A stretch of 64,000 nt of DNA from positions 1,550,001 to 1,614,000 of the forward strand of contig NC_013216.1 of assembly GCF_000024205.1 (NCBI RefSeq), in the 5' to 3' direction. Below are positions 41,252 to 56,900 of the stretch, in pieces. Source of the stretch: Desulfofarcimen acetoxidans DSM 771 (GTDB lineage Bacteria > Bacillota > Desulfotomaculia > Desulfotomaculales > Desulfofarciminaceae). Under the pieces are notes generated by a model that was given only the letters and a program-made list of their open reading frames with translations, did not search any database and was not told the origin of the DNA. Each line of letters begins with the position of its first letter. Positions within the stretch are counted from its first letter, which is position 1. The position numbers and the translations under genes were made by a program.

Positions 41252-44200
41252 GTTTAAAAGCAGACATTGAAAGAATTTTTCTGGATAATACCAGCTATGC
41301 AAATCCTAGTCAAGCAGTAAACCAAGCAAGTTCGCTTAACGCATTATCAGCTGATTTATATACAGATTCAAAGCGATTTATTTATGAGCTTCTACAAAAT
41401 GCAGATGATTCTTCTCAAAACAATGACACTGTGAAAGTATGGATAAAAATTTTTAATAACAACTTAGTCATTGCTCATTCAGGGAGCCCATTTACTGTTC
41501 GTGATCTTCAAGGAATTTGCAATGTAAATAATGGCACAAAAAAGTCGGATCTGACAAAAACAGGCTATAAGGGTATTGGTTTTAAATCAGTTTTTGGACA
41601 ATCTGATAAAGTAACGATATATACAAAAAATGAATATTTTAGATTCGATGCCTCCTATTCGTTTGAATGGAAGTGGGCGGAATCAAAGACAATATGGGAG
41701 AATAATAACGACCGAAAATTCCAATTTCCCTGGCAGATAATCCCTATATATACAGAAGCAAAAGAAGTTTCGGAGCCAATTAATCAGTTCCTTAACCAAA
41801 ACAATGCAAACGTTGCGACAATAATTCAAATGAAGAATGTTAATGAGACGAGTCTGGCTGCTCAAAATCTATCGCAGAACTTAAATATGTTCTTATTTCT
41901 TAAGAATATTAGTGAGATTAATTTTGATATAGCAGAATCAGTTACTGTTAAAATTGATCGCACAAAAAAGGATAGAATCACTTTACAGAAAGGTAACAGT
42001 TCAAAAGTAGACTGGTTAATAAATACAGTTAGTCTTGCAGTGCCTAATGACGTAAAGGCTGTCTTACAAGATGAAAGAAATATTCCTGAAAAATTACTCA
42101 ATACTGATTCTATAGAGTTGTCTTTGGCCGCAAAAGTTGGGAGCGATGGCATTACTAAGCTTTCTAATCAAGAAAAACTTCTATATTCATATTTGCCGAC
42201 TGATGAGACGAAGTATTCTTTGCCAGTACTTGTTAATACAAGTTTTCTAACCGCTGCGAATCGCGAATCACTTCATGCTGATTCAAAATGGAACCAATGG
42301 CTATTTAAAACAATTGCCGTTGAAATTTTTAAGTGGATTTCAAGATTGGTTAATACTGAGTTCCATTTTCAAGCATATCAATTAATACCTAGGGAAACTA
42401 TTGCTGATGAACTGGGTAAGAAATTTAATGATGGAATTAAAGATGCGCTAAAAAGCATTCCGTTTGTTGTTTCTAGAAAAGAGCAACTAATTAAAATAGA
42501 AGAAACAATAGTTGATTTTACATACTTGTCTGAGAAGTATTTTATAGGCGAAGAACCAATTAAAAAGTTTATTATTGAGGCAAATGAGACGGGTAGTTCT
42601 AAACAATTTGCTAAGAACTCTAGTTTTTTCTCTGAGTTCAAAAGGCTTGGTGCTTCTTGTTTTGAATGGATACATCTCCAACGATTTCTAGCCTCGACAT
42701 ATTTTAAAGATGCTCACACAATAGCATATAATATTGAATTTATAAAACATTTAAAGAAACTCTGCGAATCAGATAAGGTTATAGAAATTTCAAAAGAAGT
42801 ATTAATGAAATTACCATTTATTTGGGATCATAAAAATCACATTAATTATCCATATCAAGTATGTTTTCCTACAGCAGACGATCAAAACTGGGATAATCCA
42901 AATAGTGAATTATCGTTCTTACATAAGCAATTGCAGATATGGCTGCTCAAAGATTCAGAAATTAGGCACTGGCTGGAGAGTTTGGGAGTTCAAGAAAAGA
43001 CGGATGTCACCTATATTACTCAGACTATTATACCGAAAATCGAAAGTTACATAACGCCCGAGAATGCATTGCAAACTATTCGTGATTTATTTAGTTTGTA
43101 TAAAAAAGGAAATCTTAGGGAAGATTTGATTGGACAATTATCGAGAATTAAACTTATAACGCAAAGCGATTCTTTATGTCCTGCCAGAGACTGTTTTCTT
43201 TCGGATTATTACAAACCGAGGATAGAAATTGAAAAAATAATAGAAAATGATATTTTCGTCTCTGAAACCTATTGTCTTGATATCCTTGAGAAGGATGAAT
43301 GGAAACGTTTTTTTAAATTGCTTGGGGTTCATGAGGGAATTACAGCCTTACAATTCACAAATAGACTTTATCGCTCTGAATTAACTAATGCTGAGTTTAA
43401 TGATGAATATTTTGGAACTAAGGATAAAAGGTTTACCCCTTTTCAATCTACGTTTATAGCGGATTGTTTCAGCGATTTAGCAACTATGACCTATATTCAA
43501 CTTACAGAAAATAACCCCAAGTTTGCTTTCAAATTCTGGTCTGATTATATTGAAAATTATCTGCCAAGTATTATCAAGACTCCAGCAATCGCATATTGGG
43601 GGTATGAGGGTAGGCCTGGACGGACAAGCGGTGATCGAGTAGAGAACTTTGTTCCATGGTTTATCAAGAATATGCAATGTATCCCTACTGTATCAGAAAA
43701 ATGTGAAATTGCCTCTTCTATATTTCTTAATACAGAAGAGATAAAAGCTATTGCTGGTAAATATTTGCCAGTATTCAATGGACCTGAATTATCGCCAGAT
43801 TGGAAAGCTTTCTTTAATTTTCGAACAAGCTTTGAATTATCAGATTACTTAGAATTGCTTGGTACAATTTCGTCAGATATAGACGATAAAGGAAGAATAA
43901 AAAATGATAACTACAAAAGAATTCAATCTATCTACGCGGCATTGTTAGCCCAATGTGTTAATTGGAGCACTGATGATATTGAAAAAGTCGAAGTATGGGC
44001 TATTAAAGGACATTTACTAAATACAAAAAATCAATTCACAGAATGTAGCTCTCTCAAATATTTCTTAGATGGTAATGAAGGGATATTTCAAAATCAATAT
44101 GATTTTGTAATGATAAATGCTGAAAATAAGAAACATCCAAATTTGATAACGTTTCTAGAGTGTTTTAACATAAGTGTATTGAGACAAAGCGAATTTGAAC

Positions 44201-46266
44201 TTATTTCAGTTCGAGAAGAAGTGTGTTCAAGTTTGAAAGAAAAACTTGCGTTTATTTATAGATATTTCGAATCTTGGATTAAAAGTGAAAATCAAGATGT
44301 AGATACGCTGAAATGCCTGGTTAATCTTAAAAATAAAATTGAAAAGCTAGAAATATATCAAGCTGTGAGCCTTGCCATAACATATAATGTGATAGATTTT
44401 ACAAAAGGGGTAAATGTTCATTTTGATGAAGATGCACTCTATGTAACAACCCCCTGGAACTCAAATAGCGTGTTATTAAAGTTATCAGAGGTTCTGAGTA
44501 GATATTTTGATTTGACTGGTCATGACAAAAAACTGGATTTTTTACTTAGGTCTACGAGTGATGAAATACAAAGATATTTCGAACAAGAAAACATACAAGT
44601 TCCAACAGATGTGGATGATTTCAAGGATGCAGTGGAGAGCACGAATGCTTTGATAGAGATTAACCCCAATATTATATCTCAAGATTTCTTTGATACGACA
44701 ATACATGATTTTGGTCGGCAGCAGTACATAAAACAACTTATACCTAGAGCTGTAAAAAATGTACTCGCACACCTTAGTGTATTGCCAGAGTATGATTGCT
44801 CATCTTCTTATATAATTGCAGAGAGTATTATTAGTGGTATTACTAAAAATGGAAATGAAATAACAGTAGTAGCCAGACCATCAGACTATGATAAAATACG
44901 ACTTTATTACGACGCTGAATTTGATGTACTTGAATATGTAGATGCAGAATTATGGTATGAAGATGGCGTTACACCACCAAAACAATTTACATTTGGGCAG
45001 CTTCTAAAAATGACAGGAATAAATAAAATTCCTATTAAAAATATTGATATTAAAGATTATGAACTTGAAACATTATTAAACAATCCAAAATCTGATGTTT
45101 TTGATTTTAGTGCCGTACCCTATTCACCAGAAAAAACTGCAAGAATTATTTCATCATTTGCGAATACAGATGGAGGTACGTTAATTTTTGGAATAAAAGA
45201 AACTTCATCACTTGATAACGAGATTGTAGGACTCAGTTCGGAATTTAAAGTTGTTGAGATTACAAAAAAAGCAATTTCTATGCTTTCCCCAATACCTGCT
45301 GTTACTTTTGACTGGCTAAAAGTTGGAGAACAATCTATTTTTGTAATTAGAACAGAAAAATCAGATGGAGATATACTATTAAATGAACAAAAATATATCC
45401 GAGAAAGTGCTACAAGTAAATTAGAGGAAATTCATATAAGCAGCCAATGCATATTGAATAATCCAGACATCAAAAGAACAATTGCAATTATCATAGCGAT
45501 AGAAACCTATTATCCAAAGCAAAGAAACCAAATTCCACCAGTAAAATACGCGGATAGCGATGCTGAAAAATTCAAGGAAGTCTTATTAAGCAAATTAGAT
45601 ATAAGCGAAGATGATATTTATATATTAAGAAATGAACAAGCAATAAAAACTGAAGTTGAGGATGTAGTTAAGTATCAAATATTTTCTATGTCAGAAGAAG
45701 ACAGATTGATTTTTTATTATGTGGGGCATGGTTTTCATAACGGAGTTACTAATTATCTTTCAACATATGATATGAGCCAATACGATATAGCCAATACAGC
45801 AATTTCCTTACGTAAATTATTACTTGACCCTTTGAAACAATCTAAATGCAAAAATGCATTGATTTGTATTGATGCTTGTGCGCAAAGCTTCACAGATGAA
45901 AATGCAAGGAGCAGTTTGTCAAATATCAACGATGAAGAATTAATAATTTTTTCAAATGATTTCCCTTACTATGCATTGTTTTTGTCTTGTCAAACAGGAG
46001 AAAAGTCGTATTCCTGCGATGATTTGAAAAATGGAATATGGACACATTATCTAGTCGAAGCTATTAGCGGTAATGTACATGAAATTATAAAGGAGAATAG
46101 ATATATTACTGATAGAGCATTGGGGGATTATTTGTCACACAGCGTATCTCAATATGCTAAAAACAAACTAGGATTTGATCAAAATCCCAAAACAATAATA
46201 GATGCAAGTTATGAAAATGTTGTTGTAGATATGAGGTTAGGACCAGAAAAAAGCGGATCATTGTAA
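41248..46266 (+). CDS. Giant sacsin-like ATPase - AlbA_2 - caspase-like protease
   Basis: A 1672-residue protein. Residues about 1-200 are a sacsin/Hsp90-type GHKL ATPase: the N-box is ELLQNADDSS (about 46-55) and the glycine box is GYKGIGFKSVFG (about 109-120). A long middle region of about 1000 residues is not recognised. Residues about 1265-1410 form an AlbA_2 domain (SSFANTDGGTLIFGIKE). From about 1410 to 1660 lies a caspase-like (C14) domain: IAIIIAIETYY, His1494 in YYVGHGFHNG and Cys1544 in CIDACAQSF. The dyad is intact, so it should be an active protease. The gene overlaps vsr by ATGA. The layout suggests a sensor-ATPase controlling a death-type protease, working with the R-M genes. 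Confidence 0.82.
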   Translation: MSLKADIERIFLDNTSYANPSQAVNQASSLNALSADLYTDSKRFIYELLQNADDSSQNNDTVKVWIKIFNNNLVIAHSGSPFTVRDLQGICNVNNGTKKSDLTKTGYKGIGFKSVFGQSDKVTIYTKNEYFRFDASYSFEWKWAESKTIWENNNDRKFQFPWQIIPIYTEAKEVSEPINQFLNQNNANVATIIQMKNVNETSLAAQNLSQNLNMFLFLKNISEINFDIAESVTVKIDRTKKDRITLQKGNSSKVDWLINTVSLAVPNDVKAVLQDERNIPEKLLNTDSIELSLAAKVGSDGITKLSNQEKLLYSYLPTDETKYSLPVLVNTSFLTAANRESLHADSKWNQWLFKTIAVEIFKWISRLVNTEFHFQAYQLIPRETIADELGKKFNDGIKDALKSIPFVVSRKEQLIKIEETIVDFTYLSEKYFIGEEPIKKFIIEANETGSSKQFAKNSSFFSEFKRLGASCFEWIHLQRFLASTYFKDAHTIAYNIEFIKHLKKLCESDKVIEISKEVLMKLPFIWDHKNHINYPYQVCFPTADDQNWDNPNSELSFLHKQLQIWLLKDSEIRHWLESLGVQEKTDVTYITQTIIPKIESYITPENALQTIRDLFSLYKKGNLREDLIGQLSRIKLITQSDSLCPARDCFLSDYYKPRIEIEKIIENDIFVSETYCLDILEKDEWKRFFKLLGVHEGITALQFTNRLYRSELTNAEFNDEYFGTKDKRFTPFQSTFIADCFSDLATMTYIQLTENNPKFAFKFWSDYIENYLPSIIKTPAIAYWGYEGRPGRTSGDRVENFVPWFIKNMQCIPTVSEKCEIASSIFLNTEEIKAIAGKYLPVFNGPELSPDWKAFFNFRTSFELSDYLELLGTISSDIDDKGRIKNDNYKRIQSIYAALLAQCVNWSTDDIEKVEVWAIKGHLLNTKNQFTECSSLKYFLDGNEGIFQNQYDFVMINAENKKHPNLITFLECFNISVLRQSEFELISVREEVCSSLKEKLAFIYRYFESWIKSENQDVDTLKCLVNLKNKIEKLEIYQAVSLAITYNVIDFTKGVNVHFDEDALYVTTPWNSNSVLLKLSEVLSRYFDLTGHDKKLDFLLRSTSDEIQRYFEQENIQVPTDVDDFKDAVESTNALIEINPNIISQDFFDTTIHDFGRQQYIKQLIPRAVKNVLAHLSVLPEYDCSSSYIIAESIISGITKNGNEITVVARPSDYDKIRLYYDAEFDVLEYVDAELWYEDGVTPPKQFTFGQLLKMTGINKIPIKNIDIKDYELETLLNNPKSDVFDFSAVPYSPEKTARIISSFANTDGGTLIFGIKETSSLDNEIVGLSSEFKVVEITKKAISMLSPIPAVTFDWLKVGEQSIFVIRTEKSDGDILLNEQKYIRESATSKLEEIHISSQCILNNPDIKRTIAIIIAIETYYPKQRNQIPPVKYADSDAEKFKEVLLSKLDISEDDIYILRNEQAIKTEVEDVVKYQIFSMSEEDRLIFYYVGHGFHNGVTNYLSTYDMSQYDIANTAISLRKLLLDPLKQSKCKNALICIDACAQSFTDENARSSLSNINDEELIIFSNDFPYYALFLSCQTGEKSYSCDDLKNGIWTHYLVEAISGNVHEIIKENRYITDRALGDYLSHSVSQYAKNKLGFDQNPKTIIDASYENVVVDMRLGPEKSGSL

Positions 46267-46522
46267 TCCGTTTTAAAGGAAAATAATATCCCGCCAAGGG
46301 GATATAAGAGGAGTACGACATTTTTTCCACAGCCTCGAGGCACGTTGGGACAGTAGTTTGCCTCAGTAGAACACACAGATAAGAAACTATATCCTATCAG
46401 CGAATGCAATATGTCCAATGGACAAGGCGAGAAAACAAGTAAAGACGGAATATGCAATATGGGCTGTTGTTTATATATAAAAGAGCTAATTACAGTTAAT
46501 ATCTGTTTTCAAATATTACCTA
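46267..46522 (+). other. Spacer between the defence island and the rRNA operon
   Basis: About 250 nt with no gene. GGATAT repeats and CAATATG repeats are present, but no terminator with a T-run is evident after the giant gene. Confidence 0.4.
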
Positions 46523-46551
46523 TTGATTTATAGCGTATATTGCGGTAAAAT
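46523..46551 (+). promoter_or_regulatory. rRNA operon promoter P1
   Basis: TTGATT (46523-46528) and TAAAAT (46546-46551), 17-nt spacer, 222 nt before the 16S gene. Confidence 0.7.
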
Positions 46552-46593
46552 ACATATTGTCGCCGCTGTGGTGGCGATAACAAAAACTGGTTC

Positions 46594-46622
46594 TTGACCG
46601 AGAGGACAAGACCTGATAAAAT
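46594..46622 (+). promoter_or_regulatory. rRNA operon promoter P2
   Basis: TTGACC (46594-46599) and TAAAAT (46617-46622), 17-nt spacer. Tandem promoters are typical for rrn. A small hairpin GCCGG/CCGGC follows at about 46631-46647. Confidence 0.75.
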
Positions 46623-46664
46623 AAGTTCTTGCCGGCGGAAAACCGGCGAACAAACAGGTCTTTG

Positions 46665-48461
<1,797 letters not shown>

Positions 48462-48472
48462 GAGAGACTTTT

Positions 48473-48587
48473 TCCGGTGGCAATAGCGAAGAGGTCATAC
48501 CCGTTCCCATCCCGAACACGGAAGTCAAGCTCTTCAGCGCTGATGGTACTTGGGGTTACCCCCTGAGAGAGTAAGACGTTGCCGGAA
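48473..48587 (+). rRNA. rrf: 5S ribosomal RNA, located between 16S and 23S
   Basis: TTCCGGTGGC at the 5' end pairs with GTTGCCGGAA at the 3' end. The internal CCCGTTCCCATCCCGAACACGG... core and GGTACTTGGGG are classical 5S. It sits only about 130 nt after 16S and before 23S, unlike the usual 16S-23S-5S order. Confidence 0.93.
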
Positions 48588-48625
48588 ACTAAATTTACCC
48601 TGTAAAAAGGGTTTTTAAACAACAT

Positions 48626-48701
<76 letters not shown>

Positions 48702-48716
48702 AAAAAAAGTTCTTTG

Positions 48717-51743
<3,027 letters not shown>

Positions 51744-51768
51744 GATGGAACTGTAATTGTTCATTTAT

Positions 51769-51802
51769 TAAAACCCTTAAGGATTTTTTCCTAGGGTTTT
51801 TG
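51769..51802 (+). terminator. rRNA operon terminator
   Basis: AAAACCCT...AGGGTTTT with inner AAGGA/TCCT pairing (about 51770-51800) and a following T-rich tract. Confidence 0.7.
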
Positions 51803-51856
51803 GCTTTTATATCGGTTGATTTACATTTTCTCTACTATGCAATTACTTAAATGTTT

Positions 51857-53146
51857 TTATATTGTTTTATTTAAAATTTTTAATATATGCTCACCATATT
51901 TTTCAACCTTTTTCAGTCCAAACCCCTTTACCTTCAGTAATTCTTCTTTATTTGTTGGATAGGCTGAAATTAGATTTTCCATTTCTTCGTTACTATAAAT
52001 CATATAAGCAGCTATTTTCTCTTCCCTTGATTTTAATAATCTAAATTCTTTTAGTTCTTGAGCCAACTGCTCCCTACTATTTTTGTTTATTTCTTGATTT
52101 CTGTCTTTTGTACAGGCCACCTGCTTTATGGTTTCAGAATTAAAATCGGAAGGATCTTCATTTATAAAGAAAATAAATTCATTTTCGTTATATCTATCCT
52201 TCTTCAATGGGCTAACATTTGAATCAAAATATACTATATACTTTTGCCTAACAATCTCGGCATATTGGTAATCTCCTAAAATTTTTATGTACTTTTTGCC
52301 TTCTTTTGTTATATATTCTCTTGCGTCGGATTGATTATTACTTTGTTTACTCTCTTTCGCTTCATCAATTACTAAAAAGTCAGCATCTGTTAAATTATAC
52401 TTTGCGTAATAATCATAAGTTATTGGTTTGTTATTTTCTTTCAGCCAATAAGCTATTTTAAACAAATACTTTTCCAATTTATGATAAATGCTTTTTTGCT
52501 GATAATATTTTAAGCTATTTATCACTTGATCATGTCTAATTATCATCTCATTAATTTCAGTTGGGCATTTTTCTTTATGTATAATAGATTTCGGGTTAGC
52601 AATAACTACAAATGATAAATAGAACCATTCCTCACTCATCAATTGATTCTCAAGTAGTATTTTCTTTAAAATATTTATGTGTCTCTGGTTTTGCGTTATA
52701 GGGCTGTACATGCCCTCTCTTTTGATTTCTATCCCCTTTCGATCATGAATAACTCTTATAAAGGTACCATCTGAATTTATTAGAATATTGCCGTTTAATT
52801 GCTTTGTTTCAAGGACGCATAAAAATCTGTCAGATATAACAATAAAATCATATTGTGCAGTGTATCCTTCATATTCTAACCTTATATCATGAAGGCAGAG
52901 AATAGGAAGAAATGAGTTCTTTAATTCATAGTAAACATTATTTTCACCCTCAAGACCCTTCTTTAAGTAGGATATGTCACGTAAAATTAAATTTTTCTTT
53001 ACTCCGTTTTTTAGTTTTTTTGCTAATTCCTCTAAATCAGTTATCTGTTGGTTTTCTTTTGAGAACTCTTTTATGAATGTTGGGCTTTTAATTGTCCTCT
53101 TTTAATTAGCAATAAAATCAACAGTTTTATCAAGCCAAGTTACCAC
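51857..53146 (-). pseudogene. NERD-HRDC protein gene with an early in-frame stop
   Basis: On the minus strand, GTG 53146 follows a strong SD (GAGGAGGG). The frame reads VTWLDKTVDFIAN, then TAA (53102-53104), then continues KRTIKSPTFIKEF to the end at 51857 without further stops. The body contains a NERD nuclease-related domain (LEYEGYTAQYDFIVISDRFL, LETKQLNGN) and a C-terminal HRDC domain (LLKVKGFGLKKVEKYGEHIL). The stop probably replaced a lysine codon. The gene is therefore disrupted unless translation restarts at a non-canonical codon near AAGAGGACAATT. Related proteins are thought to act in DNA processing. Confidence 0.7.
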
Positions 53147-53167
53147 GCTTACCCTCCTCAATAGACA

Positions 53168-53413
53168 CTAATTAAAACTTTTCCTTACAATGCAACTCTT
53201 TCCGGTATCCACCTTAGTGGCTAAAGAGTAAGAAATTATTACTGTAGTTTTTTTAATCTTTATTTCACCGTTATTTGGTGTAGCATCAAACTTATAAAAA
53301 TCCTCCAGCAATTCAATTAGAGATACAAAGAAAGCCGGAAGGTATATTGCAGACATGTTTGATGATACGTTTGAGAGAAATGAATTTATGTTTTTTTTGT
53401 AGTAGTTCATCAT
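53168..53413 (-). CDS. Small hypothetical protein
   Basis: An 81-residue frame starting MMNYYKKNINSFLSNVSSN, with TTGGAGAG about 7 nt before the ATG. A hydrophobic stretch (IYLPAFFVSLIELL) is visible; the C-terminus SCIVRKSFN ends abruptly. I recognise no family; it may be a fragment. It sits just upstream of the NERD gene on the same strand. Confidence 0.35.
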   Translation of the reverse strand: MMNYYKKNINSFLSNVSSNMSAIYLPAFFVSLIELLEDFYKFDATPNNGEIKIKKTTVIISYSLATKVDTGKSCIVRKSFN

Positions 53414-53936
53414 CTGAACTCTCCAATTACAGTTTTAAACTATTTCTACAAAACGCTGTTTAATTCCTCCTGTATATCCCCCCTATTGCAGGAATATGTC
53501 GTGTTATAGAGAATATTTTAATACATGGAAAGTAATACCTGAAAAATGAGGTACTGCAGGACTACTCTGGATCACCAAACTATAAAGCTTTCACTTTGGT
53601 AAAAGCAGCATCCAAGACAAGCCGTTGGTCATAGCCGTGACGGTGGAATTGATGGGTTAACTCACCGCGGGGAATATGGATGGCAAACAAAATTCTATTA
53701 TGCTCCCAAAGGACAGAGGGTATGTCTGTTATACTATGTTTATGTTTCAAAATGGTTTTGTGATAATTTAGGTACTACTCAACTAAAGGAAAATTTATGT
53801 TGGATTGAATATAATCACCCCATTTCCAATAGTCTTGAAAGTATCCATGGAAAATAATGTATTAATTTAGGAAAAGTAAGAATTTAGCTAATATTATGGA
53901 TTTAATTTCTATTACGTATTAAGCATTCTATATATT
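53414..53936 (+). other. Gene-poor AT-rich stretch, probably gene remnants
   Basis: About 520 nt with stops in all frames. Short coding-looking pieces occur around 53540-53720, but none is long enough to identify. No promoter or RNA is evident apart from the AT-rich sequence directly before the next gene. Confidence 0.35.
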
Positions 53937-56900
53937 ATGTTAAGTAAAATTACTCGAGGTGATTTTGTGAATGATGCTCTAGATATCAATTCAAATAGTG
54001 TTGTATATGCAGAGCAGATTTATAAAAAGTGTAATACCATACGAAGTCGTGTTGGAATTCCTAAAGGTGTAATAGTTGATTTCTATTGTCCTGAATGTCG
54101 TTCTCCAGTTTTTTTAAAGACAAGGGCTGGAGCTTCACCATGGTTTGAACATGAGCATTTAGATAAGGAAAATAGAACGGCTATACATCTTGCTTGTTCA
54201 AGATATACAAATGCGGACAAAAGGGAATATAAACCTGTAGATACATATAGAATCTCAGGTGCTATTCCAATATATCTGTTAGGGAAAAGTGATCTTTTTA
54301 AATTAAGAGTCTACTTTCCACAATTATCTGATCAATCCATGAAAATGTTAGTAGAATCAAATGCAAAAGTATGTCTTTTTCAAAATAATTCTTTGCATTA
54401 TGTGTTTAGCTCTCAAAATGTAAATTACATTGATATTGCAACTTATACAAAACATGGCTTTGAAGTTCAAATAAAAGATTCCAATGGGGATGTATTAAGA
54501 GATGTGCCGGAAGAAGTAAAAAGAAAATGGGTTTGTGGTATATCTGCTATAGATGTGAGTCGGGATATTTTTCATTTTTGGAATGATGGTGGTATGAGAG
54601 TATCAACTGGTGGATTTATTTATGTTGGTACATCATACAGAATATTAAAAAGCAGAACAGATTGGAATTATGACAAGGAAAATAATGCTATAGAAATTAA
54701 AAAGGTTGGCGAAGTTAATTTTAAAAATCTTGCCTCAATAGATGTTTATGAATTAACACCCATAGAGGTAACAACTGAATCATTGCAATATTTTGCAAAA
54801 CGAGGATATCTTTTAAAACATAGAAATGATGAAATAATTCCACTTTGGCCGCCAGCAGTTTCTAAAGGTAGAGACTTGATTTATAAAGACAAAACATCTT
54901 TGTTTTTGCACAAAACTAGCAGAGGTAATATAAAGGATCAAAAGCTTTTTACGTTGGAGGGAAACAAAATCATTCAGATTCAATCACGTATATTGAAAAT
55001 AAATGATGTCTCCGAGATAGTTCAAATTAATGTTGGTTTCTCAAAGCCGATAATGCTTGGCGGAGAACTGACACCTATGTTATACGATATACATCAAGAT
55101 GAAAATGCAATGTGTTGCGAGGCAAGGGGCTTAGAGTTAAAAGTTGAAGATAAAAATGCATGTGCAGTAGCTACATCATATAAAGAATTGCCCATAGAGG
55201 GTAAGTTCTATATAAAATCAAATTTACCTTTTGTGACCTATTTTAAGAGGGGTAACTTTGTAATTTATTCAAGCTTTAATTCTGGTTATATTGAAGGAGT
55301 AAAATTTGATGTAGAGGTATTTGTTGATTGTGGTTCTTGGGGCAAATATTGTTATTCCATGCAAAAGAAAAATTATAAGCAGGGTACTATTAACTGGGAT
55401 TCTGTGTATAGGCGGTTGTTACTTTGTCATGGTCAAACAATAATGGCTAATAAGCAATTACAGCAAAATCTTGCCCGGCGCCATATCCTGCCGATAGATG
55501 GCATTCGATTTAACCCCCTGGAACGTCGTGTCTATGACCAACTTGAGGATTACTGTAAGGGTTTGGCCATGCAAATCCGTAAACATGGAGACAGGCAATC
55601 ACAACAGATGATGAGCTTTTTACTTAGCTTTCTGCGGTTACGATTCGCTTCCAGTCTTTATGCATTCCATAAGACATTAGAACGCCGTCTGCATAAAGTG
55701 GAAGCAACGTTGCGGCAGCAACTTGTAATGGAGGCAGAAGATTCTGGGTCCAATTCTTCGCTACAGGATGTTATTTTTGAGGGGGAAGATGAAGACGACT
55801 TGGTGGTTGTGGAATCATTGCTCCAAAACCGGACACAGGATGATTTGGAATGGGAACGCGAATGTCTCAAGAGCATGCTTAAAGACATGGCAGACCTCAC
55901 CGGCGACTCATCTAAAATGAAGCTGCTTTTACAAACGCTGGATCAACGTAAAGACCGGCAAACCGGGCGTATCCAGCAAACGGTTATCTTTACCCGTTTT
56001 TACGATACGCTCACTGATATCGTGAAGCGACTCTGCCAGGCAGACCCGCAGATGCTAGTAGGCACCTATTCGGGGCAGGGAGCACAGTGTTTTAATTCGG
56101 TTACAGGCCGTATGGTTAACCTAGATCGTGAAGAGGTAAAAGAAAGATTCTTGCGCAGCGAGGTTGACATCTTAGTGTGTACTGACGCAGCAGCGGAGGG
56201 TTTAAACCTGCAGACTGCTGATCTTTTGGTTAATTTCGATCTGGGTTGGAACCCAATGAAAGTTGAGCAGCGAATAGGGCGTATTGACCGTATTGGACAA
56301 AAACATGAGGATATTTACGTCCTCAACCTATGCTATGCCGGAAGTGCAGAAGAAGTGGTGTATGGCCGTTTACTAAACCGCTTAGCTAATGCCAATATGA
56401 TTGTTGGCACGCAGCAGGTATCGCTTCTGCCGGTGGAACAAGAAGAGTTCAGCCAGTTGGCTGAAGGAACACTGACACCCGAAGAATTGATGGCCCGTGC
56501 CCAAGAACGACTCGTGTTGCAACGCCAACATACAGAGAGTATGGAAATTAGCCCTAAAGAACTTTATGAAATTTACAAGCGTATGGCCCAGATTGATGAT
56601 CAGAGAACTACTCCGGTAAATCTGGAGGCAATATGGGAAACACTGAGCCAATCGCAGTACCTGCGCCATTTGGGTTGCACCGTTTCGGATGAACCAGCGA
56701 AGCCAGCGTTGACATTGTTCGGAATTGATGGCATACCCAGTGGAACAGTCCTTACTACTTCCCGCGCGCTTTACGAGGAAGGTTTGGCTGATGGCGGCGC
56801 ACGCGTGCATTTCGCCTCTTACGGTGATCCGTTCTTTGATGCTATTTTGGAGCACCTGAGCAGTTTCGAACTTCCTTCCTGTGTTCGGCGAATCGCCGTC

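Noticed and set aside
33948-46266. Interpretation of the island as DISARM or BREX
   Set aside because: No DrmA/DrmB helicase-DUF1998 pair, no PglZ or BrxC-like ATPase is present; the methyltransferase is paired with a GIY-YIG endonuclease.
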